Assembly (NCBI RefSeq): GCF_000005505.3
Contig: NC_016135.3
Location: forward strand, 21,608,613-21,672,612
DNA from: Brachypodium distachyon
Lineage: Eukaryota > Streptophyta > Magnoliopsida > Poales > Poaceae
Direction of reading: 5' to 3'
DNA: 64,000 bases
Part shown: one piece after another, positions 26,301-37,709 of the stretch
Layout of the letters: every line of letters starts with the position of its first letter
Numbering within the stretch: the stretch's first letter is position 1
Notes under the pieces: generated by a model
Told to the model about the DNA's origin: nothing
The model's input: the letters and a program-made list of their open reading frames with translations, nothing else
Databases searched by the model: none
Position numbers and translations under genes: made by a program

Positions 26301-26768
26301 GGAAGGCAACACCCACACAATCATTATTAAACCATATGGCACATTTGCCATGTCCAAAATGACATTCATAATCAACTTTGTCCAAACGTGATACACTAAT
26401 CAAGTTTATGTGTAATGAAAGAACATAGAACACATCTCTAAGATGGATCGTAAATCCATCGGGAAGCTCCAAGGAGATGTCGCCGACAGCCTCTACGTCC
26501 GCTTGGACTCCATTTGCAACTTCAATGCATCTTTCGTTTCTTTGCGTAGTCCGCGTCGAACGGAATCCCTGTAAAGAATTTGCAACATGAACAGTTGCAC
26601 CAGAGTCAATCCACCAAGTAGATTTCGAAAACTGTGTATACAAGGATTCATTTACAAAGGAAATGGAGTTTATGCCATGATTGACTTTAGCCATTCCGGG
26701 CAATTTTTCTTGTAATGCCCGGTCTTCTTGCAGTGGAGGCATGTGTCTTTGTCCACTGGAAGAGTCTT
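23372..26768 (-). pseudogene. Copia pol relic: protease, integrase, RT, RNase H
   Basis: Reading down from 26768: a zinc knuckle (CLHCKKTGHYKKNC), a protease site (WWIDSGAT), the pre-integrase motif (LWHCRLGHISRGRI), an integrase core ([25 protein letters not shown]), a long RT part ([25 protein letters not shown] and onward), the YVDD polymerase motif near 24360, and RNase H (ADFAGDKDDRKSTSGY, then DMLADPLTKGL). Breaks seen: a frame change between the zinc knuckle and protease, in-frame stops after LVKT and after TEVEN, a lost G at the DRGG site, a deletion with frame change near 24486 that removes the usual SIYGLKQAS block, and a frame change near 23600. No intact polyprotein remains. Confidence 0.93.
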
Positions 26769-27560
26769 TTACTGTTGCTGATGTTGCATGGGAGCTTTAC
26801 CATGTGGCTTTGAAGGAGAACTTTGATTGCCTTGAGCGAAATTCTTTTTCTTATTATCCCTCACATAGTTAAGGAAACCACCATATGAGGATTTAATTCT
26901 ATCCTCCTTTTGCACACACATGGCTATAGTCTTTTCAATATCCCACTTCTCTGGTTGGATATTGTAGTTGACAACAAAAATGTCAAACTCTTTTGGCAAT
27001 GAAGTCATAACGAGATGAACAAGCATTGCAGGCTTAATCTCTAGATCAGCATACATGGGTTTCAACTTAGAAGCCATGTTGCTCATCCTAAGAATATGCT
27101 CTCTTATGCCATGTCCCCTTCCTGTGTACTTTTCTGTCACCAGCTGCTTCAGCAGCTGGGTAGCATATGTCTTTGAAGAACCAGTAAACTGGCTCTTTAT
27201 CTTTTCAAGATACTCCCCTACGAAAGCACACTCTGCAATTGAGCCCACAATAGCGTGCTCAATTGTGTTCTTTATGAAAGCCATGCACTTTTTATTAGCA
27301 GTGAGCCACTTTTTGTTCTCGAGGGTGTATGACATCTCCAATGGAGCATACTTCCTCTTCTTTTTCTCCCAAGCATTATCATCATCTTTTGCATCCCTGA
27401 CTGGTTCTGTAGGCTTTGGTGGCTGTGGAGTGTCAACCACCCAGTCCACCTCGGCACGAACAAAGGCCAGGTCCGCTTTCTTTCTCCACTCAGTGTAGTT
27501 GTCACCCCTGAGGGTTGATACGTTCTTGAGGCATCCATCAAGTAGTACCCTTCTGAAACC
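26769..27560 (-). pseudogene. Copia gag relic
   Basis: An open frame with the UBN2/retrotransposon-gag pattern: GDNYTEWRKKADLAF near the N-terminus, LENKKWLTANKKCMAFI, YLEKIKSQFTGSS, and IREHILRMSNMASKLKPM. It ends at a TAA (minus strand, 26766-26768) just ahead of a zinc knuckle that remains in the same frame, so this stop is probably a mutation that splits Gag. The start codon is uncertain; the frame is open up to 27641, but homology begins near 27550. Function in an intact element: the coat protein of the cytoplasmic virus-like particle. Confidence 0.88.
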
Positions 27561-27561
27561 A

Positions 27562-28845
27562 CAATGACGTGAGAAGATAACAATAATTGCATGCATTAAT
27601 CCAACGTTGGTCAAAATTGATACATACAACTGTTTGTGCAATTTAATCTATATCACCGTTGGGCAGAAAATAGAATTAAATGCACACTTTAACCATTAAT
27701 CATGATCATGCTATTAAGAATGTTGGTCAAGAAAAAATAACAGGATCACAATTAACATAAAACACTTGTAATCGTGTTCTTTTGATTTAAACAATACTTT
27801 TAAACTATTTGCAGCGGAAACTATGAACAAAAATTATAACTTTGTACTTTTCAGAAGCATTAATTTGCACTTTTCTATTTCCTAAAACAAACATCTCGTT
27901 GGTTCAGTTTGAATAGGACAAAAATTATACCAAAATATACAAAAACTGAGCATATACGGCAAAATAAATGCATCTGTAAAAAAATTGCCCAAAACGGCCC
28001 GTTCGCGTCGGCCCACGCGGCCGACCGCCAACTCTCCTCTGGCCCGAGGCCATTTTCGGCCGGCGCAGCCCAGCCCACAGCCTGCCGCCTCTTTCACGTG
28101 CGCACGCGGCCCACGGCCTAGCAGCTCACGAGTACTCGGCCCTAGGCCCAGCTCGCGCTGGCCGGCGCGCACCCAGCCTCCCTACCAGGAGCAATCTCAG
28201 CCGTCCGTCAGATCGGACGGCCGAGCGCGTGTTTCTCCCGAGTCAAAAAACCCCGGCCGAAAACCCTAGCTCAAACCCTAATCTTTTCTCCCCTTGGCTC
28301 TTTCTTTCTGGCGGCGGCGGAGCCTTCGGCCGGAGGCAGCCCGCCTTCGGTGGCGAATCATGACAGAAAACCCGAACAACGGCGAGCCGCGCCGCCGGCC
28401 TCTCCTCCCGCCTCCCTTTCTTTTGTGTCGCCCCTGTTTCTCTCCACTGTTTCTGTCATGGCGGCGGTAGAGGAGGAAGGGCTGCGGCCGAAGCCGCCCG
28501 TCGGCGAGCGGCGACCCGCGCCGGCGGCATCTTTTCTCCCCCCACCTCCTCCTTCTTTCTTTCCGGCAAGCACCGACTGCACCTGACGGTTAACTGTTCA
28601 TGGGGGCGCCGCCCGTGGCCCCCTTGCGGCGAGCGCGTGCACCCAATGATGCGCGCGCCGCCGCCAAGTGGCTCACCGGCGACACCTCTTTCCCGGCGAT
28701 GGGGCCCAAACGACGGCGCACGGCGGCGCCATCCCCGGCCGACCCATCGTCGGTGAGTTTCTGTTGGAGCTAGGGTTTTTCTTTTTTGTTTTGATTTTCT
28801 TTTCTCTTTTTCTTTCTCTTTCCCGATGGATCTACATCTCTAGAA
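27562..28845 (-). other. Untranslated leader of the Copia element
   Basis: The stretch between primer site and gag. It is AT-rich next to gag (27600-27980) and very GC-rich from 27990 to 28780. The open frames in the GC-rich part have biased composition and no recognisable domain, so I treat them as non-coding. Confidence 0.6.
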
Positions 28846-28857
28846 GGCTCTGATATC
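28846..28857 (-). promoter_or_regulatory. Primer binding site of the Copia element
   Basis: Minus strand reads GATATCAGAGCC two bases after the 5' LTR end, complementary to the 3' end of plant initiator Met-tRNA with one change (TGGTATCAGAGC is usual). Confidence 0.85.
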
Positions 28858-28859
28858 AA

Positions 28860-29282
28860 TGTTAAGACCGTAAGATCATCTAGGTGTAAAGCCATCGGTG
28901 ATTGCTGTTCTGTGAATAAACATGGCATGCGGGTATGGGGCTAGAGAGAGAGAGAGAGAGAGAGAAGGGATGTGTACCTTCGCCTTGGGACGACGACGAA
29001 CTTGACTGACCGGCCATGTCGATGGTGAGGGAGAGACAGCGGGGCGACGGCGTGGACGGAGCTTCCCGTCGCCTCTGCGCAACCCTAGATCGGAAGGAAT
29101 TGTCGGTGGGGAGTTTGGCTACGCAGTTCACCTCGTAGAGCGTGCCCCGGCCCCTCACCTCTTTATATAGCGCAGCGTGATAGGGCCTGCCAATCATATT
29201 GGATTGGGCGCCCCCGATCACGACGTGTCAGATATAGGCCCGATGGGACGTTGGGCCCACACGGCTGGAAGTCAGTCTAACA
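28860..29282 (-). repeat. Copia 5' LTR
   Basis: 423 bases matching 22777-23188. It has a longer GA run (about 28945-28964) and an extra CGATCACGACGTG stretch near 29217, and lacks a short GAGGGAGCGACGGT-type duplication present in the other copy. A TATATAAAG promoter motif is read on the minus strand near 29160-29170. Confidence 0.95.
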
Positions 29283-29287
29283 AGCAG
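29283..29287. repeat. Target site duplication, right (AGCAG)
   Basis: AGCAG directly after the TCTAACA end of the LTR, matching 22772-22776. Confidence 0.92.
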
Positions 29288-30840
29288 AACATGCGATACG
29301 GCAAATCAGCAAATCTGGAGCAACTGAGCTCGATGGGTAGTTGAAAACAAAATAATATTCGTTTGGGCTGGCTCGTTAATACACTTACGACAATTCACTA
29401 GTCAATTTTCGTAGGGGTCTTGGATCAGGGGGCCTGCAAAAACCTATTGTGACTTAAATAATTCTAATGGTTTGGATTAATACATTAATACAGTGTCTTA
29501 CCTCAGGAATTCGTATTGGCTTTTTAAATATAATTGCATATACTCACTCCGTCTCAAAATAAATGACTTGGATTTGTATAGATTTTTATATAAATCCATG
29601 CACGTCACTTATTTCCGGACGGAGGGAGTAGTGGAATAGGATTGCATGTGTAGAGCTTTGTTATGTTGATTGCCTAGTATAGTATACTTATTTAGGCCTA
29701 TGAATTTAAAAAATCTCCTATTCACCCCTAGTCGATACAGTTGATCCTTCAAATGGTGGGTCCACCTTGACACTGACTAGCGAGGCGCTGACCACACTCA
29801 AGACTAGTAGGTGACGAAACAAATAATACTAACGACCTTTGGGATTTAGAGGGAAATCGGCCAGGTCCAGATGATGGTGCCCCGACTCCATGCTAGTATA
29901 TTTGGATGATGGAGGAGAAAGACGGAGGAGGAGGGAGGAGGAAGAGGGAGTTCACAGGGTCACAGGAAAGGCAAGGAAAGAAAATGAGAGGAGCGTGGGA
30001 AAATAAACATGACTACTGGAGCGACAAAGGAAAAGCAAGGCAGACAGAGTGTATTTTTGTTTGCAATTTTTCATAATGATGTATACATGATATTGCGAAG
30101 TTATAATGACATTTCTCAAAAGTAATTTTATGTTTGTAAAATGGCATGATGATAAGAACAAGAGACATAAAGAACACATAGATTGACCTTGTTGGGTTAG
30201 TTTGACACTCTTTATTCCGAAAAGGAAGCAACCCTCCGTCTCTACATCCATTGATGCATACAGCCGTATGTTAGTTTGAGACTTGCAAGGCATATGCGCA
30301 TACACTGAAGAAATGTTACGTTGATTTTGTTAGAGCAAGTCGCTCGCAACAGCTAGATTAAGCAACACGGTCTTCTTATTGAAAAATCGCATAGGAGCAA
30401 AGGTTGCAAGTGAGTTCCGTCTACGCTGCCTAGGATTAACGTGAAGAAATCAGAGGTCACAAAAATACATTAAAATTAACGCTGGTAGATGTGGTTCCAA
30501 CTGGTCCTGTAATGGTTGCTAGAATGTGATGGAATGTAATGGTACGGTTTTAGATTTGAAAATGATTCTTGTGTTTGGTTTTTAGAATACATGAAAGTTG
30601 AATGGAACTGTTTGGTTGCTCAAAAAAAAATATTCCTCCAATATGACTAAACCATCCCATTGCTAAAAAATATGGAAATGAATTGGTTTCAAATGGAACC
30701 TGATTCGATGTTTTGTTCTTAAGGTATGCAAAAATAAAACCATTCCACTCTATTCCGTCCTTGTAAGAATAGAACCATTTCATTTTACTCGGCGACCAAA
30801 CACTTCGATCTCATTCCAAGTTTTTCATAAATCTCTTGTA
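29288..30840. other. Intergenic, AT-rich
   Basis: Apart from the Stowaway MITE at 29541-29630 I see no gene. Open frames at 29952-30305 and 30550-30783 have no recognisable domain. The 3' UTR of the PROPPIN gene must lie in the right part, below 30840. Confidence 0.5.
29541..29630. mobile_element. Stowaway MITE, 90 bp including TA
   Basis: TA-CTCACTCCGTCTCAAAATAA at the left mirrors TTATTTCCGGACGGAGGGAG-TA at the right, and GTGACGTGCATGG-type arms continue inward. Stowaway (Tc1/mariner-type) elements target TA and end CTCCCTCCGT; one base of the left end has changed (CTCA for CTCC). Confidence 0.9.
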
Positions 30841-32366
30841 CTACCCCTGCTGCGTGGCGCCACCTTCCACAGGGTCGAAAACGCATCGGGAAAAGCTGCG
30901 CACAAACGTCAAAAATCAGCGAGGGTCAACATTAATTCTAAAGAAAATGTGAGACCGTGGTTGCGCGCCCCTAACACGTTTCTTGCAATCTACAGTAAAA
31001 AGGAAGAAAATAGACAAGAGCGGAATTAGCTTTTGGGCGCACCTTCCATCCATGCCGACGATAAGAACGTTGCACGGATGCTGGTGTTGCGGCGGGAACG
31101 CCACCAAGTACTTGGTGCCTTCGGGGAGCCGGAACTGAGCCAGCGAGCGCTTGGGACCGAAGTAGCTCGGCAAGTAGCCTGCGCAAATGCAAGCAGATGA
31201 CATTTCAATTAGGTTCGTTGACGAGAAGAGAAAAAAATGCAAGGAACAACATTGACTCATCAGTTCCAGTTAGTAGATGCACATGTATATAAGTTCTGCC
31301 AGGAGGAGCATGTATGTCACCTTTCAAGAATGACAGGCGTGACGAGCCCTCGTTGGCTTTTGCCGGGGCAGGGGAAGGCACTGACGGCACCGGCGGGAGG
31401 AGTACACCATCGTCCTCCGGCATCGAGCTTGCGATGCCGTTGACGGTGACGGGGAAGACGTGCACCGTGGCCTTGTCGCTGGACACGGCCAGACATTTGG
31501 AGTCCGAGGAGAAGGCTATGCAGTGGATGTCGGCTCTGTCACTGCCTCTCCTCAGCTGCAACAAGTGAATCAGGACAACCAACATGAATATTTTCACCTT
31601 GGCAGAGAAGAAACGCGTTAACCTAGTATCACAAGCTGTGCCGGCCGGTGCACGTATAACATACCTCTTGGAGCTTGGCGCGGTCGGCGGTGCTGAAGAT
31701 GCGCACGAGGGTGCCCCTGGAGCTGGCGGTGGCGAGCAGCCGCGCGTCGGGGGAGAGCGCGAGGCACGACACGGCCGCGCCGTGGGCGCGCACCTCGACG
31801 ACGCTGCCGGGCCTGCCGCGGCGGCAGACCTGCACCGCGCCCTTGGGCACCGGCATCGGCAGCGCGTACACGAGCGTCCGGGTCCGGCCCGCGCCCAGCG
31901 CCATGGCGCACAGGCCCAGCGGGTTCGGGCCCGTGCTCACCTCCTTCTCCCGGTGCCCGTGGACGTCGTACAGCGCCGCCTTCTCCTCGCCGGCCACGAG
32001 CATGTGGTCCCCGAGCAGGCGGACCCCGCGCACGGCGCCCGAGGGGTTCAGCACCAGGGGCTTCCCGCCGTTCGTCTGCCCCCAGACCCAGTGGTGGATC
32101 GCGTAGTCGTGGACGACGGGCCGGCCTTCTTCTTCGACGCCGCCGCTCTTGTTGCTGGGCCGCCGGCGCGTCACGACGGCCAGGGAATTCGGCATCGACG
32201 GCCCGAGCAGCCCGGCGGAGGCCACCTCGGCGCCCGTGAACTCGGGCTTGTGGAGCATGCGCTTCAGCGAGTTGCAGGAGAAGACGTGGGACCCGGCGGC
32301 CGTGGACGCCACGAAGTGGGAGGCGTCGTCCATGAAGGCGACGTGGACGAGCTGGGCTGGGGCCAT
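30841..32366 (-). CDS. ATG18: ATG18/WIPI-type PROPPIN (autophagy)
   Basis: Four exons (31665-32366, 31321-31555, 31043-31178, 30841-30895) join to 1128 bases, 375 residues, all with canonical splice sites. The protein folds as a seven-bladed WD40 propeller. It begins MAPAQLVHVAFMDDASHFVA, and the phosphoinositide-binding motif LRRG (L235-G238) opens exon 2, followed by DRADIHCIAFSSDSKCLA. The C-terminal blade has YLVAFPPQH and IVGMDG, then CVFDPVEGG. PROPPINs bind PI3P and PI(3,5)P2 and act in autophagosome formation and vacuole dynamics. The final exon is short and was found by splice frame, not by an open-frame scan; it ends GGATQQG-stop. LRRG in place of FRRG is normal for plant members. 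Which paralogue (a-h) it is was not settled. Confidence 0.92.
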
Positions 32367-34029
32367 GGTCGATCAAAGTATCGATCCAAGTCGAAATTAA
32401 CTTGAACTTGGCTCTTCGATTACTCGGCTTGCTTTGCAACGACGTACGATGCGGCCGTGTTATAAATCGCATGCAAGTTCGTAACCACGTCGAATCGGTA
32501 CGTGGAAGGCAGGCATACTCGGAAACAGAGCGCCAGCTAAACCGTAGTACTATATGTTCTGATTCGTCTTTTGAAACCAACGGGTTTGCTGACAAGCTGA
32601 CTGTTTTTCGTCGCAAAAAAAAAAGATTGGCTCAACATCGGCCCTTCTTCATTTCTTGCAGACCGAGGCAGGAAGCGGCACATGTTGTGGCAACAGTCAG
32701 AGCTCAGAGGACAGAGGTATACCTGGGGCCTGGTTGAGTTCGGACTTCACTTTTCAGCCCAAAGCCCAAAAAACCTGATTGATTAAAATTAAAATAGGCA
32801 TAAAAATATATCTTTCTGCAAATGATTAATTCAATATTTTTAATAGCAAAAAAAAGGTCTTTCGAGCCTCGTTTTGTTGCAGAGCAAGGTGGATTGAAAT
32901 GGAACGGTTTCATCCCTAGAAACATAATATAATGGTTACAATTTTCTATATTCTAAAAACCAAACGCTTTTAACCAAATGATTCAGACATATTTGAGTTG
33001 TCGTACGCTTCAGCATATTGGAGAAATATTCCTCGAACTATGAGCTTACATTACAGTTTTCTATATCACAAAAGCCAAAACACTTGAATCGTCATCTCTT
33101 AGAAGGCAAACATTACTAATACGGAGTAGCACATAAGATAAAAAGTTCGAACTACTCAACCGATAGAAAAGAGAAGAGGCGTAATTGTCGTCACGTGCTC
33201 TTCCGGTGAACAACTATGTCAGTGGATCCAAACGAACTGAAGTAGTAAATCCCAAATCCAAACTAAAGAACTCCCCTATTCCACACAGAAAAAAGCAGCC
33301 ATACATCGGCATGGGACCCTTGATAGACACAGCCGTCAACCTGAACTTCTGCTCGCTTATCCAGTGGTTTACAGGACCATTTAGAACACTTCGAAGAGAC
33401 GAGCGTAGAGGCATCGCGTTCGTATCATTGCGATATTTTAACATGTCACTCTCATGAACTTGTACTTGCTACTCCGTATTCAGTTTTGCTTCCGAAGGAG
33501 AAATCGGAAGAAACGTAGCCGCCATGTAAAACAGGGAACTAATTGAACGGTTGGACTGGACGCACTGGAGCCGTTGTTTTTTACTTCTTCAATCAATGGA
33601 GCGAAATTGTGGATTCGGCATCTTACTTGAAGCACCATGCCAATGGTTTTTATATCTACTACGAGCTCTTCGCTCTCTTTTGAATGAACGGAATGAATTG
33701 ACACACGTTTCAGAATTGGGCGAGGCAGACTGTAGCGCACACCAATATTTTGAAACGAACGAACGTCCTCCACGGTAACATAAATACTCGTGTACAATAC
33801 ACAGATTCGTCGTCGCTTAAACCTTACGATGTCTACAATACAGATTTGCTGGTGGATACCATGATGGCCCATACAATTTGCCCCTTGTTTCCAAGCAATG
33901 GCAATGCAAGTATCCAAATGGAACCATAACCCATGCCAAACTCAACATGGTAGCTGAATTGGCCGTGTGTCTCTGCTTAATCCAATGTACAGTCGAACAT
34001 TCCCGACGCATCCATCTGCTTATCGATGA
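32367..34029. other. Intergenic between PROPPIN and transporter genes
   Basis: Contains the promoter of the minus-strand PROPPIN gene (immediately right of 32366) and the 3' UTR of the transporter (left of 34030). No other gene is visible. A 14-bp inverted pair (33118-33131 and 33467-33480) is noted as a finding. Confidence 0.5.
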
Positions 34030-35319
34030 TTATGCGTCGGAAGAACCAAACATTTGCGCCAGCGATGTCCATGTCCCGGACAAGGAAAGCGCGACGCCGA
34101 CGACGATGACAGCCGCGTCGCCGATAAGCGCAGGCCACCCGATCTCGGCGCCTAGCACCTTGAGGTGGAACGCGGCCGGCAGCACGAACCCGAGCAGGAC
34201 GCAGACGCTGCTCCCGACGAGCGAAAGGAAGTCGGCGAAGTTTGGCACGAGCATCGCCATGAGCCCGACGAAGACGACGAGTAGCCAGCGGAGCCACCAG
34301 GCGTACCGCTTCCCGTAGAGCAGGCGCTCGGCGACCTCGTAGACGGGGTTCATCATGACCGGCATGGTGAAGAAGAGGTTGATGCAGAGGCCCAGCTGCA
34401 CGGCCACCGACAGCCAGCCGGCGCCGAGGTTGGTGGTGATGATGTCCCGCGTGGACGCGCCGAACGCGAGGTAGCCCATGGCGCCGAACAGCCCGTACAT
34501 GACGGCGATGAACGCCATGGACATGGCGAGCGTGCCGCCGAACTTGCGCTTGTCCGCGGCCTCCGCCTCCAGCGGCAGGACCATGCCGATGCCCTCGAAG
34601 GCGTACACGGCGACCCCCAGGCCGTATAGGATCTCGGCCAGGCCGCCGAAGGCGAACACGGGGGGCCTCTCGGCGAGCCACGTGGACGCGTCCTGGCCGA
34701 GGACGACGCCCATGGCGCCCAGATCCACGACGTCCGCGAAGATGCTGAGCGGCGCGAGGAGCGTGAGCGTCTTGATGGAGTTGAGCCCGAGCTGGAACGG
34801 CAGCATGGCCCAGATGAAGAGCGCCTTGGCCGTGAGGAGCGGGGAGGAAGAGGACGAGGAATCCCCGACGGCGATGGGGTAGAGGTGCGCGAGGGTGTTG
34901 GCGATGAAGATGAGGTAGCCGACGCAGAAGCTGGCCTGGCTGAGCACGAGCATGGCGTCGACGACGTGGCGGCCCGCGGCGCCGTAGACGGCGGCGCCCA
35001 GGTCCCCGAAGGAGGCGATCTTGGGGTGCTCGTCGGCCAGGCGGCGGCGGCAGGCCACGAGCAGCATCATGCAGTGGAAGGTGAGCGCGGCGACCGCGAA
35101 GAGGAGGATCGACCCCGCCGCCCACCCCGTGCGGGAGAAGGTGTAGGGGAGCCCCAGCACGCCGGAGCCGACCACCGCGATGAAGACGTTGGCGAAGGTC
35201 TTGGGCTGCGACGATAGGTGCGCGCCGCCGCCGCCGCTCCCGCCGTGCTGCGGCAGCAGCAGCGGCGCCCCCGCGTCGAGCCGGGAGGACGAGGAGCTCG
35301 CCTCCTTGTCGAGCCCCAT
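34030..35319 (-). CDS. AAAP-family amino-acid transporter (ANT1/AVT3-like)
   Basis: A single-exon gene of 430 codons, 429 residues. It starts at the ATG of MGLDKEASSSSSR; the frame is open further upstream to 35625, but that part looks like 5' UTR and lacks homology. After a flexible N-terminus come TM1 with TFANVFIAVVGSGVLGLPY, the signature of amino acid/auxin permeases, then about ten more hydrophobic segments, including CMMLLVACRRRL, FIWAMLPFQLGLNSIKTL, AYAFEGIGMVLPLE-type sequence at TM7, and a C-terminal helix. ANT1/AVT3-type plant members export neutral and aromatic amino acids from the vacuole; membrane and substrate here are inferred from family. Codon use is strongly G/C-ending. Expression may be influenced by the duplicated module just upstream (35555-35692). 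Confidence 0.93.
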   Translation of the reverse strand: MGLDKEASSSSSRLDAGAPLLLPQHGGSGGGGAHLSSQPKTFANVFIAVVGSGVLGLPYTFSRTGWAAGSILLFAVAALTFHCMMLLVACRRRLADEHPKIASFGDLGAAVYGAAGRHVVDAMLVLSQASFCVGYLIFIANTLAHLYPIAVGDSSSSSSPLLTAKALFIWAMLPFQLGLNSIKTLTLLAPLSIFADVVDLGAMGVVLGQDASTWLAERPPVFAFGGLAEILYGLGVAVYAFEGIGMVLPLEAEAADKRKFGGTLAMSMAFIAVMYGLFGAMGYLAFGASTRDIITTNLGAGWLSVAVQLGLCINLFFTMPVMMNPVYEVAERLLYGKRYAWWLRWLLVVFVGLMAMLVPNFADFLSLVGSSVCVLLGFVLPAAFHLKVLGAEIGWPALIGDAAVIVVGVALSLSGTWTSLAQMFGSSDA

Positions 35320-35554
35320 GGTATACGAATCGAACGCCGGCGGCGGAACCGAATTAGCTTGTGGGATCTCTTGCTGCTCGAGATTGATTGAGCAATCGGA
35401 GCGTACAGTGACGCGTTGGGTGCCCAGGAATTGGGGGATTTGGGGGAACGAGCTCGCGAGCTCTACCGTTTTGTAGAGAGGTGAAGAGGCCAAGTCGTGG
35501 GTGAGAGATAGAAGGAAATCCCGTGGACTTTCTTTTTGCAAGGTAGTACCGTGG

Positions 35555-35692
35555 TGTTTGATGATATTTTGTACAAGTCCAATACTTGATCTGGATATTA
35601 AAAAAAAAAACAGGGAATATGACACATGCAGCAGCGTGTATGTCTACATATATGCATGCAGGAGCACTTGAGAATTTGCGTTGCAGGCAGCT
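35555..35692. repeat. Direct repeat copy A, 138 bp
   Basis: Starts TGTTTGATGATATTTTGTAC and ends TTGCAGGCAGCT. It matches 37710-37849 with roughly eight differences. It lies 236 bases upstream of the transporter start codon. Confidence 0.92.
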
Positions 35693-37709
35693 AGGTTCAA
35701 TGGTAGGTTCTTGAAAAAAAAATTGCTTGAATTATTTTGGTTCATTTTGTCTTCTTTTGTCTCTAGTTTTTAAAGAGGAAGCCCCGGTCGCCACTCGAAT
35801 CCAACGTGCTATTCTAATGCACGGTTTGGGTTCAATCTTATTTGTTTTTCTTTTTCTACGGACTTTATAGTCCAACAAAAAAAACAGGCTTTCCCGATGT
35901 CGCATCAAGCTGGTGACTGAGGATTATGCTGTCCCAAGACTGGTCTAAAGGAGGCAAAAAAAAAAATACACAAGTTGGAGCGGCTACTGCGCCCACAATG
36001 CACGGCACGTACCGACTGCGTGCTTCCAGAGGCCGTGGAGGAAAGTACTTGGGATACTTCAAAGCATCGAGGCTCCACGCACCTCGTGTCTTTTGAGGTG
36101 TCTTGAGTTCCTGGGGGCAGCATGCCCTGTGGTAAACTATAGGTAAAAGAGCGAGATGGCACAATTTCGCCTCTTGACGCCCTCAGGGCGTGCTTCCACT
36201 AGCCAGAAGGTCTATGAGGGTCGCCTAGTCCACATAGATGGACGGCTGCCTTCTGAATTCTGGAGGTGGATCCCACAACCAAGCAAGCAAAGTAAAGTTC
36301 AATCAAACCGTTCCGTAAAAAAAAGAAAAAAAAGTGTCATGAAGATCAACAAGTCAAAGTATCCCTCCTAAGGGGGGTAAATGCAAAGAAGTCCAAATTC
36401 TCCTCGCAAATGGAGAAATACAGAGCAAGTCCGATGGTCCAAAGCTCAAGGGATCCACCGGAAGGAGGAGGGTGGTTGTCTATCACCCCTCAACAAGACT
36501 TGGAAGATTGCCAAGCCGTTTTCCACAAGCCACTTCCTAATCATCCCCACCTATGTCTCCGGGTTCTCGAGGCACCGATGGGGGCGTGAGGTAGTTGTGG
36601 GGTTACTCGGTGCCGCGAAGTCTAGGGTATGAATCCCCGCGGTCCTCTGGAGGCACCATGGAAATATGGTGTCTTCACACAGCCTCACATCAACAAAATT
36701 TCAAGTTTACTATCGTCATGGTCAATGCGATGACTCCCAACGACCAAGTCCTTGCGCGGCATTCTCTGATGTCACACCTATAGCTGGTGTTCAAAGGGAA
36801 AGCCAATATTTCAGAACAAAATGAAACATTCGTTTTCCGTTTTTCCTCTCGAGTTCTGCTCTTTTTGCTTCTTCTTTTTGGCTACTTGTTTTTGCCTGAC
36901 ACATCCATGCACTATTTGTCAAGAACTCATGCATGAGGCGTTACATGTATGAATCTCACCGACTGCAGCCGACGGCATTCCGGCGCTTAAGTCTCTACAC
37001 CGGCATACTTTGGCGATGCTGGGAGATGTCCTACCCCTCAGTCATCGTCCTTGGCGGTAGGTACGGTGTACAGGTACTATACATCACCCAACGTGACGGC
37101 ATGGGGGCAACCCATCACTGACTTGAAGATGGTGCCGACGGCCTTTCCGGCACAAAGTCGTCCAACACGACTCCCTTGATGGTTAACAGGTAACAAGTCT
37201 CTGTTGCATGACCATCACTTTGTTGGCAAGCATTCGCCAACTTTTGGGAACACTGTATCGCGCCAGTGCGGCCAGCGTGAATCTGTGAAACCCTTCAATC
37301 TAGTCGGGCGGCATCATGATTTCAAAGTGATCGCGATTAGGTTGATAAATCCTTCAAGGTGTGGTACGGTTATTCGCCACAAGTTGAAGACGAACCAAGA
37401 CCTTCAATCTAGTCAGGTGGCATCACGGTTGCAAAGTGATCGCGACTAGGTTGATAATTTATTCAAGGTGTGGCACCGCGTTTCGCTGCACACTGAAGAT
37501 GAACCGAGATGTGACATGGTATTTCGTCACAAGATGGAGATACAACCGAGGAGGGTATACCCGTTAGCATTCACACTGGGGTCTAAGAGGATAGATAAAC
37601 CAAGGATGCAGCGGAAATTTTGCGCCCAATTGGTCACATTTTTTTTAGTTAATTCACCAAGATGAGTCCGATTCGCTCCGCATCGAACTCTGCTTGGCGA
37701 GGGGGCATT
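35693..37709. other. 2 kb segment between the two direct repeats
   Basis: No protein domain was recognised and the open frames are short. Composition changes from AT-rich (35693-35900) to mixed. It contains a tandem repeat at 37292-37510. It could be an inserted non-autonomous element; no gag, pol, transposase or primer site is seen. Confidence 0.45.
37292..37510. repeat. Tandem repeat, two copies, 109-bp period
   Basis: CCTTCAATCTAGTCGGGCGG (37292) recurs as CCTTCAATCTAGTCAGGTGG (37401). GTGATCGCGA(T/C)TAGGTTGATAA and TTCAAGGTGTGG follow in both. Confidence 0.85.

Larger units (their letters stand above)
22777..29282 (-). mobile_element. Complete but mutated Ty1/Copia retrotransposon
   Basis: A 6.5 kb element in minus orientation. 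It has two LTRs (22777-23188 and 28860-29282), TG...CA ends, a 5-bp target duplication AGCAG, an initiator-Met-tRNA primer site, a polypurine tract, a leader of about 1.2 kb, gag, and pol in Copia order (protease, integrase, reverse transcriptase, RNase H). Gag-pol carries stops and frameshifts, so the copy is dead. The LTRs differ at about 30 positions plus several indels by eye, so the insertion is not recent. It sits between the 5' side of the tomosyn-like gene and the 3' side of the PROPPIN gene. The family name is not assigned. Confidence 0.95.

Noticed and set aside
31584..32405. 273-codon plus-strand frame across the PROPPIN gene
   Set aside because: It is antisense to a well-supported WD40 exon and owes its length to high GC.
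33977..35125. 382-codon frame overlapping the transporter gene
   Set aside because: Same strand, different frame from the transporter; arginine/histidine-rich shadow with no domain.
35320..35625. N-terminal extension of the transporter
   Set aside because: Open frame without homology; the family N-terminus begins at MGLDKEA.
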